This document shows, in pieces, positions 1 through 9,818 of a stretch of 53,929 bases of DNA. The position numbers and the translations under genes are program-made. This DNA comes from an uncultured Pseudovibrio sp. (GTDB taxonomy: Bacteria > Pseudomonadota > Alphaproteobacteria > Rhizobiales > Stappiaceae). Under the pieces are notes generated by a model. The model was not told the origin of the DNA. It saw only the letters and a program-made list of their open reading frames with translations, and did not search any database. The stretch is taken from NCBI GenBank assembly GCA_947502585.1, contig CANNAV010000013.1, forward strand, positions 1 through 53,929, given 5' to 3'. How positions within the stretch are numbered: position 1 is the stretch's first letter; every line of letters begins with the position of its first letter.

Positions 1-548
1 CAGGGACTTCTCTCAGTAAAGCTCTCAGAGATTTTATCGGTTTCTTACAATAATTTGTCATGAAACCATAGATTCAGTATTCAAACAAAAAATCAATAGG
101 TTAATGAGAATTAATAAATCGCCCTGGAGCGGCGTCATGTATCATGATTTGTTTGTTGATTGGAAAGCGCATTCCGAAGAGGTGTTTCCCGCGATTCAGG
201 AGGAGGGGCGTTTTGGGCTATCTACCCATGCGCTTCACTCCTTGAATTCGAAATTAATACGCGATTTTCTATGCAAATTGCTTGTTGTGGGCAGCTGGAA
301 TTTTAGAAAACCGTCATAGTCGTGCGCAGTGAGATACGCCAGGTCGGATATAGCTGCGCCGGATTTTATGGAGGATCTTCAGCTCTGTCGTGCACTGCAC
401 AGAGCTGGGAAGACCAGATAGAAATACACAAAGGACGTTTGACCGATCATGTTCGGTTGGTTGTGCAGGATTTGCAGACCAATCCTGTGACAATGTTGTC
501 TTTACTCCACCTGGCTGGCTTGATTAAGCCGGGCTGCTTGCTTGTCTG
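1..548. other. No convincing gene
   Basis: Short open frames exist (about 104-319 and 322-561 on the plus strand), but they have no good ribosome-binding site, no recognisable motif and low-complexity translations. One inverted repeat is visible: AGCTCTGT at 381-388 pairs with ACAGAGCT at 399-406, without a following T-run. I assign nothing else here. The stretch lies downstream of the minus-strand lipoprotein at 549-812. Confidence 0.5.
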
Positions 549-812
549 TCAGCAGCGATAATAGTAGGGACGGCCATAGGCGTCATAGCCGACGCAACGG
601 CGCTGGGTGGTTGCCGCTCCGATCATCCCGCCTGCAACAGCACCGATACCAGCACCAGCAAAGGCTGCGCCAACATCACCCGTTGCAGCCCCAATAGCAG
701 CGCCTGTGGCTGCACCAATCCCACCGCCAACAAGGGCGCGGTCTGTTCTGTTGTACTCACTGCAAGCACCAAGTGTGAGCAGGATGACTGTAATTATTAT
801 TACTTTTCTCAC
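549..812 (-). CDS. Small glycine-zipper lipoprotein
   Basis: The product is 87 residues. A hydrophobic signal (residues 4-15) ends in a lipobox LGAC, so Cys17 is the likely lipidated residue and the protein is probably anchored to the outer membrane or periplasmic face. Residues about 28-68 are a glycine-zipper block (GGGIGAATGAAIGAATG, then further GxxxG repeats). The tail holds two Cys in a YGRPYYYRC context. This is the YMGG/glycine-zipper class of envelope lipoproteins, whose exact role is generally unknown. It is a clear paralogue of the next gene (1007-1282): both share the same zipper core and a YDxYGRPY tail. I see no enzyme motif. Identity as a lipoprotein is firm; function is not. 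Confidence 0.8.
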   Translation of the reverse strand: MRKVIIITVILLTLGACSEYNRTDRALVGGGIGAATGAAIGAATGDVGAAFAGAGIGAVAGGMIGAATTQRRCVGYDAYGRPYYYRC

Positions 813-948
813 GATCTTACCTGCGGTTTGATTGTTTGAAACCTAAACGTAGGGCTTGAGCTGTTACAGATGAGTGAATGTGGCTGACGAGATGAGGTGG
901 TGGTTAAGTTGAGGCTGTTTAGTTTCTGAAACTTGTAGATATGCAATG

Positions 949-978
949 CCAAAGGCCCCGCTGTTGCGGGGCCTTTGG
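949..978 (-). terminator. Hairpin downstream of the second zipper lipoprotein
   Basis: A perfect 13-bp inverted repeat has arms 949-961 and 966-978 with a TGTT loop. It sits just past the stop of the minus-strand gene ending at 1007. The T-run on the minus side is poor, so it may act as a terminator or as an mRNA 3-prime stabiliser. Confidence 0.55.
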
Positions 979-1006
979 AATAATGTATGCAGTTCTTTTA
1001 CACGGC

Positions 1007-1282
1007 TTAAGGGCACTTCACGCGGTATGGGCGACCATACTGATCGTAGGCTGTACAATTCTTAGGTGTCGTGGCGTTGCCGACAACACCGCCAGCTACA
1101 CCGCCGATTGCAGCGCCTGCGAGTGCATCACCAACACTACCGCCTGTTGCAGCACCAATTGCAGCACCAGTTGCGGCACCCAGACCACCGCCGATCAGGG
1201 TACGGTCTGTACTTGAGGATGTGTTACAGCCAGCGAGGGCAAGCAGTGCAACACTCACACCGGCAAGAGCAGTTTTCTTCAT
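1007..1282 (-). CDS. Small glycine-zipper lipoprotein, paralogue of 549-812
   Basis: The product is 91 residues from the ATG at 1280-1282, chosen because AAGGAG lies a suitable distance upstream and the signal peptide then begins MKKTALAG. A longer frame reaches 1381 but its extra 33 residues are Arg-rich and unlike a signal. The lipobox is LAGC, followed by a Ser/Thr linker, a glycine-zipper block (GGGLGAATGAAIGAATG onward) and a Cys-containing tail with YDQYGRPY. It is probably an envelope lipoprotein with a membrane-inserting zipper. The tandem arrangement with the gene at 549-812 points to a local duplication. Confidence 0.82.
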   Translation of the reverse strand: MKKTALAGVSVALLALAGCNTSSSTDRTLIGGGLGAATGAAIGAATGGSVGDALAGAAIGGVAGGVVGNATTPKNCTAYDQYGRPYRVKCP

Positions 1283-1400
1283 TTTTTCCAGTCTCCTTTT
1301 GTTGCCAATCCCAATATGGCCGGCCCCCCGGTACCTCCTGGCAGCTCTGACTTTGTGAGGTTGAGCTAACAAAAAGAACATGGTTAAAGTTTGTTATGAT

Positions 1401-3044
1401 TCAGAGGCTCCTCGCCTTCTTCAGATATTTTAACAAACCTTGGGTCGAACTGTCTTTGTTTGCTGCGGATTGGCTGCCTTCAACCATTGGCAACAGCTGT
1501 GTCGCAAGTTCTTTTCCAAGTTCAACACCCCACTGGTCGTAGGAGTTGATGTTCCAAATGGCTCCTTCAACAAAGACGCGATGTTCATAAGACGCGATCA
1601 ATCTACCAAGCGTGAATGGGTCCAGACGATCATAGAGGAGGGTGGTTGAAGGCCGGTTACCCGGGAACACCTTTTGTGGAGATAGTTTGGCAATCTCTTC
1701 TTCAGATTTTCCATCTTTACGAAAACTGTCTTCAACCTGTTCCAGAGACCGGCCATGGAGCAGGGCTTCACTTTGGGCAAGGCAGTTTGCCAGGAGGAGA
1801 TTGTGGTGGGTTTGCAGGTCCTCTTCATGGTTGTTGGCAGCAGCCAGGAACTCGCAGGGAATGATGCTCGTTCCCTGATGGATGAGCTGATAGAACGCAT
1901 GCTGACCGTTGGTGCCAGGCTCACCCCAGACGATTGGGCCAGTTTGAGTTTCTACCGCCGTACCGTCTTTGGTGACGTTCTTGCCGTTGGATTCCATATC
2001 CAGTTGCTGCAGATAAGCAGGGAAGCGGGAGAGACGCTGGTCATATGGCAGAACCGCGCGGGTGTCGTAACCCAGCACGTTGCGATGCCAGACGCCGATG
2101 AGGCCCATCAGGACCGGGATGTTGTCTTCAATCGGGGTGGTCCGGAAGTGATTATCCATAGCATGCGCGCCCGCGAGGAAGTCAGAAAACGCGTCAGGGC
2201 CAATAGCGATCATGAGAGGCAGGCCGATCGCAGACCAGATGGAATAACGTCCGCCTACCCAGTCCCAGAACCCGAAGACACGCTCCTGGGAGATGCCAAA
2301 GGTAGCGACTTTGTCCAGCGCGGTGGAGACTGCTGCAAAGTGTGCACTAACAGCTTCCTCGCCGTTGTGCTCCGCAATCCAGCGACGGGCCGTTGCTGCG
2401 TTGGTCATGGTTTCAATGGTGGTGAAGGTTTTGCTTGCGATGATAAAGAGGGTCTTTGCCGGTTTCAGATTTGCCAATGTGTCTGCGATATGAGCGCTAT
2501 CGACATTGGAGACATAATGCAGGTTCGGGCCATCATGAAATGGAGCCAGAGCTAAAGTTGTCATTGCCGGGCCAAGATCAGAGCCGCCAATGCCGATGTT
2601 GACGACGTCCGTGATCATCTCGCCGGAATGACCTGTGATTTCGCCAGAGCGGATGCCTTCTGCAAAGTCGCCCATGTTGACGAGGACTTCGTTGATGTCA
2701 GGCATGACATCTTTGCCATCTACCAGAACTGGGTTGCCTGACTGGTCACGCAGGGCGGTGTGCAGAACTGCGCGGTCCTCGGTGGTGTTGATGTGCTCGC
2801 CTGCGAACATGGCATTACGCCTTGCTTCAACATTAACAGCGCGTGCGAGCTCAAGCAGGAGCTCAAGGGTTTCTTCGGTCAGCTTGTTTTTGGAAAAATC
2901 GTAGAGCAGGTCGTCAGCAGAACGGGAAAACTTATTAAAACGAGAAGGATCTGCAGCGAAGAGATCGGTAATCTTTGTGGAATGAATGGCCTTGGCGTGT
3001 TCATTAAGGCGCTTAAAAATATCTTTTGGATTAGCGGTTGGCAT
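1401..3044 (-). CDS. pgi: Glucose-6-phosphate isomerase
   Basis: This cytoplasmic enzyme interconverts glucose 6-phosphate and fructose 6-phosphate. The 547-residue length is normal for bacterial Pgi. Visible family motifs are [11 protein letters not shown] (phosphate binding), [23 protein letters not shown] with the catalytic-base Glu, [13 protein letters not shown] with the ring-opening His, and the C-terminal signature [10 protein letters not shown] with the conserved Lys. The ATG at 3042-3044 has GGAGG six bases upstream. It is the last gene of a same-strand block zwf, edd, eda, pgi, with 231 bp to eda, so it may have its own promoter. With edd decayed, Pgi is the visible local route for hexose phosphate into or out of the lower pathways. 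Confidence 0.97.
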   Translation of the reverse strand: MPTANPKDIFKRLNEHAKAIHSTKITDLFAADPSRFNKFSRSADDLLYDFSKNKLTEETLELLLELARAVNVEARRNAMFAGEHINTTEDRAVLHTALRDQSGNPVLVDGKDVMPDINEVLVNMGDFAEGIRSGEITGHSGEMITDVVNIGIGGSDLGPAMTTLALAPFHDGPNLHYVSNVDSAHIADTLANLKPAKTLFIIASKTFTTIETMTNAATARRWIAEHNGEEAVSAHFAAVSTALDKVATFGISQERVFGFWDWVGGRYSIWSAIGLPLMIAIGPDAFSDFLAGAHAMDNHFRTTPIEDNIPVLMGLIGVWHRNVLGYDTRAVLPYDQRLSRFPAYLQQLDMESNGKNVTKDGTAVETQTGPIVWGEPGTNGQHAFYQLIHQGTSIIPCEFLAAANNHEEDLQTHHNLLLANCLAQSEALLHGRSLEQVEDSFRKDGKSEEEIAKLSPQKVFPGNRPSTTLLYDRLDPFTLGRLIASYEHRVFVEGAIWNINSYDQWGVELGKELATQLLPMVEGSQSAANKDSSTQGLLKYLKKARSL

Positions 3045-3113
3045 CAGGGCCTCCGTTTATTTTTGCAATTGCTTCCCTCTGGCAGCGTTTGTCACGCTTG
3101 CCAATTTACCGTA

Positions 3114-3151
3114 AAGCGGTTTGCTCGTTTTTCGGAACGTGCAAACCGCTT
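3114..3151 (-). terminator. Long hairpin between eda and pgi
   Basis: Perfect 11-bp arms (3114-3124 and 3141-3151, AAGCGGTTTGC and its complement) enclose a 16-base loop. It lies downstream of eda and upstream of pgi on the minus strand. No strong T-run follows, so it could be a terminator, an attenuating or stabilising hairpin, or a protein-binding inverted repeat. Confidence 0.4.
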
Positions 3152-3275
3152 CAAGGTTTTGTCTTTTTTCGTATTCTTACGCGAAAATCTGCTCCTGATT
3201 TCGGGGAGCATTAAAGGACCCTGATGTAAGACCCCGGGTAAGAAACTCAATGCAATCAATCGGTATGGTATGCGA

Positions 3276-3917
3276 TTAAACAGTCAACTCAGCTGCTTCG
3301 CGAGCCCGCTTTTTAATGCCGGCCCAGTCTTCAGATTCGATAGCTTTTGCATCTGCGATCCAGGACCCGCCAACACAAAGGACGTTTGGCAGGGCAAGGA
3401 AGTCGCGTGCGTTGCCAAGATTTATACCACCCGTTGGGCAGAATTTAGCCGCAGCCAATGGAGAAGACAGACCTTTCAACATCGGAGTGCCGCCGGCTGG
3501 AACCGCCGGGAAGAACTTTAGGCGCTCATAGCCAGCCTCCAAAAGCTTCATCACTTCAGATGGAGTGCCTGTACCCGGAAGCAGAGGTGTTTGTTGGAAA
3601 TCTTCAGCGGCAGCGATCAGATTATCTGTTGCACCCGGAGAAACGACGAACGTGGAGCCAGCTTTGACAGAGGCTTCGTACTGCTGATGGGTGAGAACGG
3701 TACCTGCGCCAACCAGAGCACCTTCCACGTTTTCGGCAACGGCCCTGATGCAGTCCAGAGCGTTGGGAGTGCGCAGTGTGATCTCTATGCCAGGGATGCC
3801 GCCATCAACGAGTGCCTGAGCCATTGGAACTGCTTTTTCAGGGTCATTTACAATGAGAACTGCGATCACCGGGGCGGCGGTCATGATTGCTTCTACGCGC
3901 TCGATATTCTGAGCCAT
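3276..3917 (-). CDS. eda: 2-dehydro-3-deoxy-phosphogluconate (KDPG) aldolase
   Basis: Eda splits KDPG into pyruvate and glyceraldehyde 3-phosphate. The product is 213 residues, the usual size. Motifs that fit the class I KDPG/KHG aldolases are PGIEITLRTPNA with the catalytic Glu, VGAGTVL, the Schiff-base Lys in RLKFFPA, and the phosphate-binding FCPTGGI and CVGGSW. The ATG at 3915-3917 has GGAGA upstream. The gene looks intact although its pathway partner edd, 94 bp upstream, is decayed. Eda may still act on KDPG from other routes (uronate or gluconate catabolism) or on 4-hydroxy-2-oxoglutarate. Confidence 0.95.
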   Translation of the reverse strand: MAQNIERVEAIMTAAPVIAVLIVNDPEKAVPMAQALVDGGIPGIEITLRTPNALDCIRAVAENVEGALVGAGTVLTHQQYEASVKAGSTFVVSPGATDNLIAAAEDFQQTPLLPGTGTPSEVMKLLEAGYERLKFFPAVPAGGTPMLKGLSSPLAAAKFCPTGGINLGNARDFLALPNVLCVGGSWIADAKAIESEDWAGIKKRAREAAELTV

Positions 3918-4011
3918 TACACTGTCTCCATTGTGCTGACCAGGTCAGCTTTTCGTTGGGTTTTGTTTATCCGCTCCAGATTAAATAGGTGAGCACCGGT
4001 ATCGGCTGAAC

Positions 4012-5735
4012 TCACATTTGCTCTGAAGTTTGCGAATAGTTCTCGTCCAGGTCCGCTTTGGAAAGCTTGCAGGTCCGCAGGTGCAGCAGATCTCCATCTT
4101 TCACCTTGGCAACAGGGCCACCATCCGTGGCGTCGGGAGTAACATGATTTGCCGCAGGGACCTTACCACTGTCGCCGGACATCCGGCCATCTGTTATTAA
4201 TGCGACTTTATATACCCGGTTCTGCACAAGGCTGAGAGGTGGCGTCAGTTTCTGAGCTTCTGGCCTGCCGCAGGATTGCAGGCCTGCATAGCGGAGCACG
4301 ACAATCACGTCTTTAGTGAGTTCGCTAGCATTGAAGGCCGCTTCAACATCTTCCTGCGTATGGAAGACCTGAGCCGGGGCTTCGATGATGTGCCGATCTG
4401 GCGCGACTGCAGAGCTTTTGATGATGGCAGGGCCGAGGTTGCCTTTAAGGACTTTGAGGCCTCCGTCCTGGTTGAACGGAGCGGACACCGGGGCAAGGAT
4501 GGTTTCATCCGGTGCTGGAGCGGGAGCTGGTCTGCGGAGCACACCGTTCTTGTCATGAGGGAATACGTCAACGGTGTAACCGTCCAGGCCAGTTCCGTTG
4601 ACTGTTTTAACGTCTTTGTGCGGTAAGCCTGCATCCAGCAGTTCGCGAATAAGGAAACCCTTGCCGCCTGCTGCTTCGAGGTGGTTTAGATCGCTTTTGC
4701 CGTTTGTAAAAATGCGCACAAGCAGCGGGATGATCTCAGAAAGGTCTGAGATGTCCTGCCATGTGAGCTGATTGCCAGCTGCTGCGGCTACGGCAACAAA
4801 GTGCAGGGTGTGGCTGGTGGAGCCGTCTGTTGAATGCAGGCCAACAACGCTGTTTACGATTGCACGCTCACCGGTGATCTCAAAGAGCGGGGCAGGTGTG
4901 CTGCGTTGTGCAGTAAGGTCGACGATTTGTGTCACAGGTTCTTCCATCAACGCTTTGTGCAAAAGGGTAAGAGGATTGATGAAAGAGCTGCCCGGCATGT
5001 GTAAGCTCATGATCTCCATCAGCATCTGATTGGAGTTGGCTGTGCCGCAGAACGTGCAGGTGCCCGGAGAGTGGCAGGAGGCGCTTTCTGAAGCAAGCAG
5101 TTCTTTGCGGGTGACTTTGCCTTCTGCAAATCGCTGACGGGTGCGGGCTTTCCCAACGTTGGCAATGCCTGGAGCATCGGACAAGCAGGCAGGAAAATTG
5201 CCGGAAGGTGTCCCAAGGACAAAGCCCCAATGAGGCGTTCGGGGACGATCTTATCGCAAACACCGAGGAATACAGCTGCATCAAACATGCAGTGAGAAAG
5301 GCCAACGGCAACAGACATAGCGATCAGGTCGCAAGGGAAGGCAGACAGGTCCATCGCTGGCAAACCCTGGGTGGCGCCATCACACATGGCTGGTACGTCA
5401 ACGGTAACCTGAGCTGTTGCCTGAATATTGCGAATGATTTCCGGGTAGCTCTCATATGGCTGGTATGCCGGGAGCTTATCGTTGTAACCGGTGATGATGC
5501 CCCGGTTTGGCTGCTTGTCTGTGGCGAGATGCTGCTTGTCAGCCGCCGGGCATGCAGCAAAGCCGTATTCCAGGTTTGTGCGTTGTGGTGTAATGGTGCG
5601 CTGCGTCTGTATGCGACGAAGGTAATCTTTTCTGCCTGCGGCGCTGCGTTCAATTATGCGATCCGTAATCTCTTTGAGGCGAGGATGAACCATGTCTTGT
5701 GCGCAGCCTTTTGCTCTTTGGTTTTCGCCAGTCAA
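4012..5735 (-). pseudogene. edd: Decayed phosphogluconate dehydratase
   Basis: Two overlapping frames together resemble Edd, the [4Fe-4S] dehydratase that makes KDPG from 6-phosphogluconate. The N-terminal part (5735 to about 5160) contains GFAACPAADK, PAMCDG and FLGVCDKIVP. The C-terminal part (about 5160 to 4012) contains NVGKAR, GTCTFCGTANSNQM and DGRMSG. Adding one base near 5160, within a short CC run, would join them. Decay goes beyond the shift. Conserved stretches are altered (TDGSTSH where TGGSTNH is usual, MSGDSGKVPAANHV where MSGASGKVPAAIHV is usual, and the usual NGMPELH replaced by CGRPEAQ). About four residues are missing before PAMCDG, and the protein stops roughly 45-50 residues early. 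The cluster-ligand Cys residues in PAMCDG and GTCTF remain. The start could be 5735 or the ATG at 5693. Confidence 0.85.
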
Positions 5736-5898
5736 ACCTAACGACCCGATGAGGGGTTAGGAGGAAGAAATGCCTGTTTTTGGCCGTTATAATCGATTTA
5801 AATTCTGAGCCTGGTTTTAATTGGAACAACACTGACCATAGACAATCTTGATTGTTTGAGGGATTGGCGCAAGTGGGAGAAATACCTGCTAAGGTTAA

Positions 5899-5922
5899 CA
5901 GGTGCCGGTGGACCGGCACCTG
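5899..5922 (-). terminator. Hairpin after zwf
   Basis: A 10-bp perfect stem (5899-5908 with 5913-5922, CAGGTGCCGG and its complement) with a TGGA loop sits immediately past the zwf stop codon on the minus strand. The following bases are only moderately T-rich. It probably ends or attenuates zwf transcription before the edd remnant. Confidence 0.6.
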
Positions 5923-5930
5923 ATATTTAA

Positions 5931-7403
5931 TCAGTTTGTTTCATCATGCCAGGTACGGCCGTCACGCTCGATAAGCGCAATGGAAGCTGATGGACCCCAT
6001 GTACCTGAGGTGTAAGGCTTTGGAGCTTCTTTAATCCGGGACCACTGCTGGAGGATAGGGTCGATCCATGACCACGCGGCTTCCACTTCGTCACGGCGCA
6101 TGAACAGGGTCTGGTTGCCACGGATCATATCCATGATGAGACGTTCATAAGCATCCGGATGACGGGAGCTGAAAGCTTCAGCAAAGGTCATGTCCAGCGG
6201 AACTTCGCGCAAGCGCATGGAGTCAGGGCCTGGATCTTTAATCATCACCTGCATCTTCACGCCTTCGTCTGGCTGCAGGCGGATCACCAGCTTGTTTGCA
6301 GCAATCCGCCCGGCATCTGGCAGGAAGATGGAGTGGGGCAGATCTTTGAACTGGATCATAATTTCAGAAATGCGCGCGGCAAGGCGTTTGCCGGTGCGCA
6401 GGTAGAAGGGAACCTTGGCCCAACGCCAGTTTTCGATGTCTACCTTGGCAGCTACGAATGTTTCAGTGTTGGAATCGTTGCGACCCAGTTCTTCCAGATA
6501 GCCCTTGACTGCTCCACCAGCGGATGCGCCAGCGCGGTATTGGCCGCGAACTGTGTTGCGTTCCACCATTTCCGCGCTGATTGGACGGAGGGCCTTGAGC
6601 ACCTTCAGCTTCTCATCACGGACACTATCCGGTGCCATGGATTCAGGTGGTTCCATGGCAACAAGGCAGAGCAGCTGGAGCAGGTGGTTTTGAACCATGT
6701 CGCGCAGAGCACCAGCGGTGTCGTAATAACCAGCGCGGTTTTCAACGCCGAGAGTTTCTGCCACCGTGATCTGTATATGGTCAATGTAAGCAGCATTCCA
6801 GAGAGGTTCGAACAGCACGTTAGCAAAGCGCAAAGCCATAAGGTTCTGAACGGTCTCTTTGCCAAGATAGTGATCGATACGGAAGATCTGGTGCTCTTTG
6901 AAGACGGCCCCGATAGTTTCGTTGACCTCATGAGCAGACCGGCCGTCTTTGCCGATCGGCTTCTCGATGGTCACACGGGATGTTTCTGTCACGAGGTTGT
7001 GTTCGCCGAGGGCGGAACAGATCGGGACGAAAAAATCGGGAGAAACAGAGAGGTAGAAAGCGCGGACAACGTCTTCGCGGCCAGCCAGCTTCTGCACAAG
7101 TGCTTCCCAGCCGGTGTTTTGAACGACATCAACAGACACATACTGGATGCGGGCGAGGAAGCGTTCCAAAGCTTCCTGATCAACTTCAGCCACGTGTTCA
7201 CAAATAGCACTTCGGGCCCAGTCACGGTACTCTGTGTTGCTTAACTCGCGGCGGGAAACTGCGATGATGCGCGCGTCGTCACCCAGATGACCGACTGGTT
7301 CGCGGTGATAGAGAGCTGGGAGCAGCTTTCGGTGAGCAAGATCACCGGTGCCTCCAAATACAACGAGATCAAATGGGTAAGATTTAGCTGGACGGTTCGC
7401 CAT
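5931..7403 (-). CDS. zwf: Glucose-6-phosphate 1-dehydrogenase
   Basis: Zwf oxidises glucose 6-phosphate to 6-phosphogluconolactone with reduction of NAD(P)+. The product is 490 residues, a normal length. The N-terminal nucleotide-binding motif is FGGTGDLAHRKLLPALY. The active-site signature is RIDHYLGKE, and the second conserved His lies in YIDHIQITVAE. No defect is visible. The ATG at 7401-7403 has an AGGGA-type site upstream. In many relatives zwf is followed by pgl and edd. Here a 195-bp gap with a hairpin replaces pgl and edd is a pseudogene. Zwf probably now serves NADPH supply or the pentose phosphate pathway, with a lactonase encoded elsewhere. Confidence 0.96.
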   Translation of the reverse strand: MANRPAKSYPFDLVVFGGTGDLAHRKLLPALYHREPVGHLGDDARIIAVSRRELSNTEYRDWARSAICEHVAEVDQEALERFLARIQYVSVDVVQNTGWEALVQKLAGREDVVRAFYLSVSPDFFVPICSALGEHNLVTETSRVTIEKPIGKDGRSAHEVNETIGAVFKEHQIFRIDHYLGKETVQNLMALRFANVLFEPLWNAAYIDHIQITVAETLGVENRAGYYDTAGALRDMVQNHLLQLLCLVAMEPPESMAPDSVRDEKLKVLKALRPISAEMVERNTVRGQYRAGASAGGAVKGYLEELGRNDSNTETFVAAKVDIENWRWAKVPFYLRTGKRLAARISEIMIQFKDLPHSIFLPDAGRIAANKLVIRLQPDEGVKMQVMIKDPGPDSMRLREVPLDMTFAEAFSSRHPDAYERLIMDMIRGNQTLFMRRDEVEAAWSWIDPILQQWSRIKEAPKPYTSGTWGPSASIALIERDGRTWHDETN

Positions 7404-7837
7404 GGAGTTCCCTTAGTCGTGAGTTCGGTATCGGGTATCCGACTTCTATTGTTTGGCATGCGGTATCACTTGAAAAATTCGCAGGAGCAAGACAACAGGC
7501 CAACTGGATTAAATTTGATTGTAAAGTAGTGAGTGGCGCGAACGTGAATCGCTAGCCTGGCAGTTGGACTGCCCCTGTTTGAATAAAACTCATACAAAGA
7601 TAGCATTTATGAAATTTCATCTCTGTTTGATGCGCGTTTCATTAAAAAGCAAGCAAAAATACGAATGTACCCAGAAAGTAGGCAGTCAGGCGTCCCCAAA
7701 ATGTAGTTTCTGTGTGTTTTGTTTTCTCACGGTCATGATTTGTACAATTCCGACAGGCATTTGTAATAGCGACATTGGGGTGCTGGCGATCTTTTGCTAG
7801 GCTTGCCCCAGGGAAACATAAATGAGGAGGCATCCCT
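7404..7837. other. Divergent promoter region between zwf and ade
   Basis: This 434-bp stretch separates the starts of two divergent genes, so it should hold both promoters. I found no convincing coding sequence: the 78-codon plus-strand frame at 7564-7800 lacks a ribosome site and has an odd Cys/Lys-rich composition. AT-rich tracts around 7500-7640 and 7735-7770 are compatible with promoters, but I cannot place -35/-10 boxes with confidence. Confidence 0.5.
7824..7830 (+). promoter_or_regulatory. Ribosome-binding site that favours a GTG start for ade
   Basis: GAGGAGG at 7824-7830 lies seven bases before the GTG at 7838. A second ATG at 7862 has a weaker GGGAGG in front. The stronger site supports the GTG start. 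Confidence 0.6.
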
Positions 7838-9577
7838 GTGCTTCTTCTGGGAGGGAATGGCATGGGATCTCGTCAGCAAAAAGTTGCCGATTTAAAAACA
7901 CTCATCGACCAGGGGCAGGGTAATGTACCGGCCGATCTGGTACTGAAGAATGTCGAGTTGTTCAATGTCATTGACGGGAGGCTGACGAAAACCGATATTG
8001 CGATTTCTGGCGAAAAGATCGTCGGGACTTATGACAGCTACGACGGTGTGAACGAGATTGACTGTTGTGGCAAGATTGCCGTGCCGGGCTTTATCGATAC
8101 TCACTTGCATGTGGAATCATCGTTGGTGACGCCATTTGAGTTTGATCGTTGTGTGTTGCCCCATGGTGTGACGACTGCGATTTGTGATCCGCATGAGATT
8201 GCAAATGTGACAGGTGCAACAGGTATCAGGTATTTCCTCGACAGTTCACTTAACACCATTATGGATTTGCGGGTTAACCTGTCTTCCTGTGTGCCTGCCA
8301 CCCGGTTTGAAACGGCTGGTGCGCGGTTAGAAGTTGACGATCTGAGACCGTTCAAGAGTCATCCAGGTGTTATTGGTCTGGCTGAGTTCATGAATTTTCC
8401 CGGTGTCCTGGCTGGAGATCCAGAGGCTTTAGCCAAGATTGCAGAATTTGAAGGGGAGCATATTGATGGTCATGCGCCGCTTGTGCGGGGCAAAGCCCTG
8501 AATGGCTATCTTGCTGCGGGCATTCGGACAGATCATGAAGCGACCACCGCTGAAGAAGCGTTGGAGAAAATCTCCAAGGGTATGACGATCCTGATCCGTG
8601 AAGGATCCGTTTCCAAGGATCTGGATGCTTTGGCTCCTGTTTTGACACCAGAACGGGCCAGCTTTGTTGCGTTGTGTACCGATGACCGCAACCCACTTGA
8701 TATTGCTGAGGAAGGGCATCTTGACTGTCTGATCAGGCGGCTGATTGCCCATGGATGTGCACCTCGGGATGTTTATCGAGCTGCAAGCTGGTCTGCGGCC
8801 ACTGCATTCGGATTGCGAGACCGCGGGCTGCTTGCGCCGGGCTGGCGTGCGGATATCGTGCTGCTGAATGATCTGGAAAGCTGTGATGTCGATCAGGTGA
8901 TTAGTGCCGGGCGTGTTGTTTCGGATAAACTGTTCGCCAGTCGCAAACTGGTTGAGCCGGAAGGCTTGCTGGATACTTGTCATGCCGAACCTGTATCTGC
9001 AACGAGCTTTCGCGTGCCTGCGCAGCGCGAGACTTCCGTTATTGGTGTAAAGCCAGGGCTGATAATAACGGGGCACCTGAAAATGAACTTGCCGGTTGAG
9101 GGTCATTACTCCCAGATCGACCTTGCGCAGGATGCAATCAAGGTGGCTGTTGTGGAGCGTCATGGAAAGACCGGAAACATTGCAACGGGCATGGTCAATG
9201 GCTTTGGGATGACGTCTGGTGCGATTGCCTCATCTGTTGGGCATGACAGCCACAACATCTGTGTTGTTGGGGCAAATGAGGAAGCCATGGCGACAGCTGT
9301 GAACCGCTGTATTACACTGCGCGGCGGGTTTGTGGTTGCTGATGGAGGTGAGGTGCTTGCAGAGTTGGAATTGCCACTTGCCGGACTGATGAGCCTGGAG
9401 CGTTTTGAGGTGGTCAAAGAGCGTTTGGAAGTGTTGCGTAATGCTGCAAAAACGCTCAATTGTGTTCTGCCAGAGCCGTTTTTGCAGGTTGCATTCTTAC
9501 CTCTTCCGGTTATTCCCCACCTTAAGATTACAGATTTTGGACTTTTTGACGTGTCGAGTTTTCAACTCATTCAATAG
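7838..9577 (+). CDS. ade: Adenine deaminase (amidohydrolase type)
   Basis: The enzyme hydrolyses adenine to hypoxanthine and ammonia in purine salvage and catabolism. The product is 579 residues from the GTG start, or 571 from the ATG at 7862. It carries the amidohydrolase metal motif [12 protein letters not shown] (residues about 83-95), the family stretch [23 protein letters not shown], and a C-terminal block with [19 protein letters not shown], where the paired His and Asp residues are typical of Ade. Metal dependence (Mn/Fe) is known for the family. It stands alone between the zwf promoter region and an acyl-CoA ligase, with no nucleobase transporter next to it. Assignment is firm; only the start is uncertain. 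Confidence 0.94.
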   Translation: MLLLGGNGMGSRQQKVADLKTLIDQGQGNVPADLVLKNVELFNVIDGRLTKTDIAISGEKIVGTYDSYDGVNEIDCCGKIAVPGFIDTHLHVESSLVTPFEFDRCVLPHGVTTAICDPHEIANVTGATGIRYFLDSSLNTIMDLRVNLSSCVPATRFETAGARLEVDDLRPFKSHPGVIGLAEFMNFPGVLAGDPEALAKIAEFEGEHIDGHAPLVRGKALNGYLAAGIRTDHEATTAEEALEKISKGMTILIREGSVSKDLDALAPVLTPERASFVALCTDDRNPLDIAEEGHLDCLIRRLIAHGCAPRDVYRAASWSAATAFGLRDRGLLAPGWRADIVLLNDLESCDVDQVISAGRVVSDKLFASRKLVEPEGLLDTCHAEPVSATSFRVPAQRETSVIGVKPGLIITGHLKMNLPVEGHYSQIDLAQDAIKVAVVERHGKTGNIATGMVNGFGMTSGAIASSVGHDSHNICVVGANEEAMATAVNRCITLRGGFVVADGGEVLAELELPLAGLMSLERFEVVKERLEVLRNAAKTLNCVLPEPFLQVAFLPLPVIPHLKITDFGLFDVSSFQLIQ

Positions 9578-9818
9578 AACAGAACTATGATATCTCTCAG
9601 TTTATCGTGAAAAAAAATTATGGAGTTTAGTAAAGTGTCGCATTGAAGGTCAATCGTATGTCTGGGTTGACGCTTTGGTAAGTTTGTCGCAATTTCCTCG
9701 CAAAATATGATGATATAAGGTTTTCTGGTATGATGTGCACATGAACCTTGGCGCTCAGCTTTGGATTTCTGTAAACTTCGTCTGAAGAACTATAATAATT
9801 CGGGGAGGAGATCTGCGT

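Noticed and set aside
104..561. Two short plus-strand frames near the left edge
   Set aside because: No ribosome site, no homology feel, and the second runs into the antisense of the lipoprotein gene.
1755..2555. 266-codon frame antisense to pgi
   Set aside because: Shadow of the pgi coding strand; no recognisable protein features.
6159..7244. 361-codon frame antisense to zwf
   Set aside because: Fully opposite a well-conserved enzyme gene, with no motif and no ribosome site.
7564..7800. 78-codon frame upstream of ade
   Set aside because: Cys/Lys-rich composition, no ribosome site, and it lies where the promoters of zwf and ade must be.
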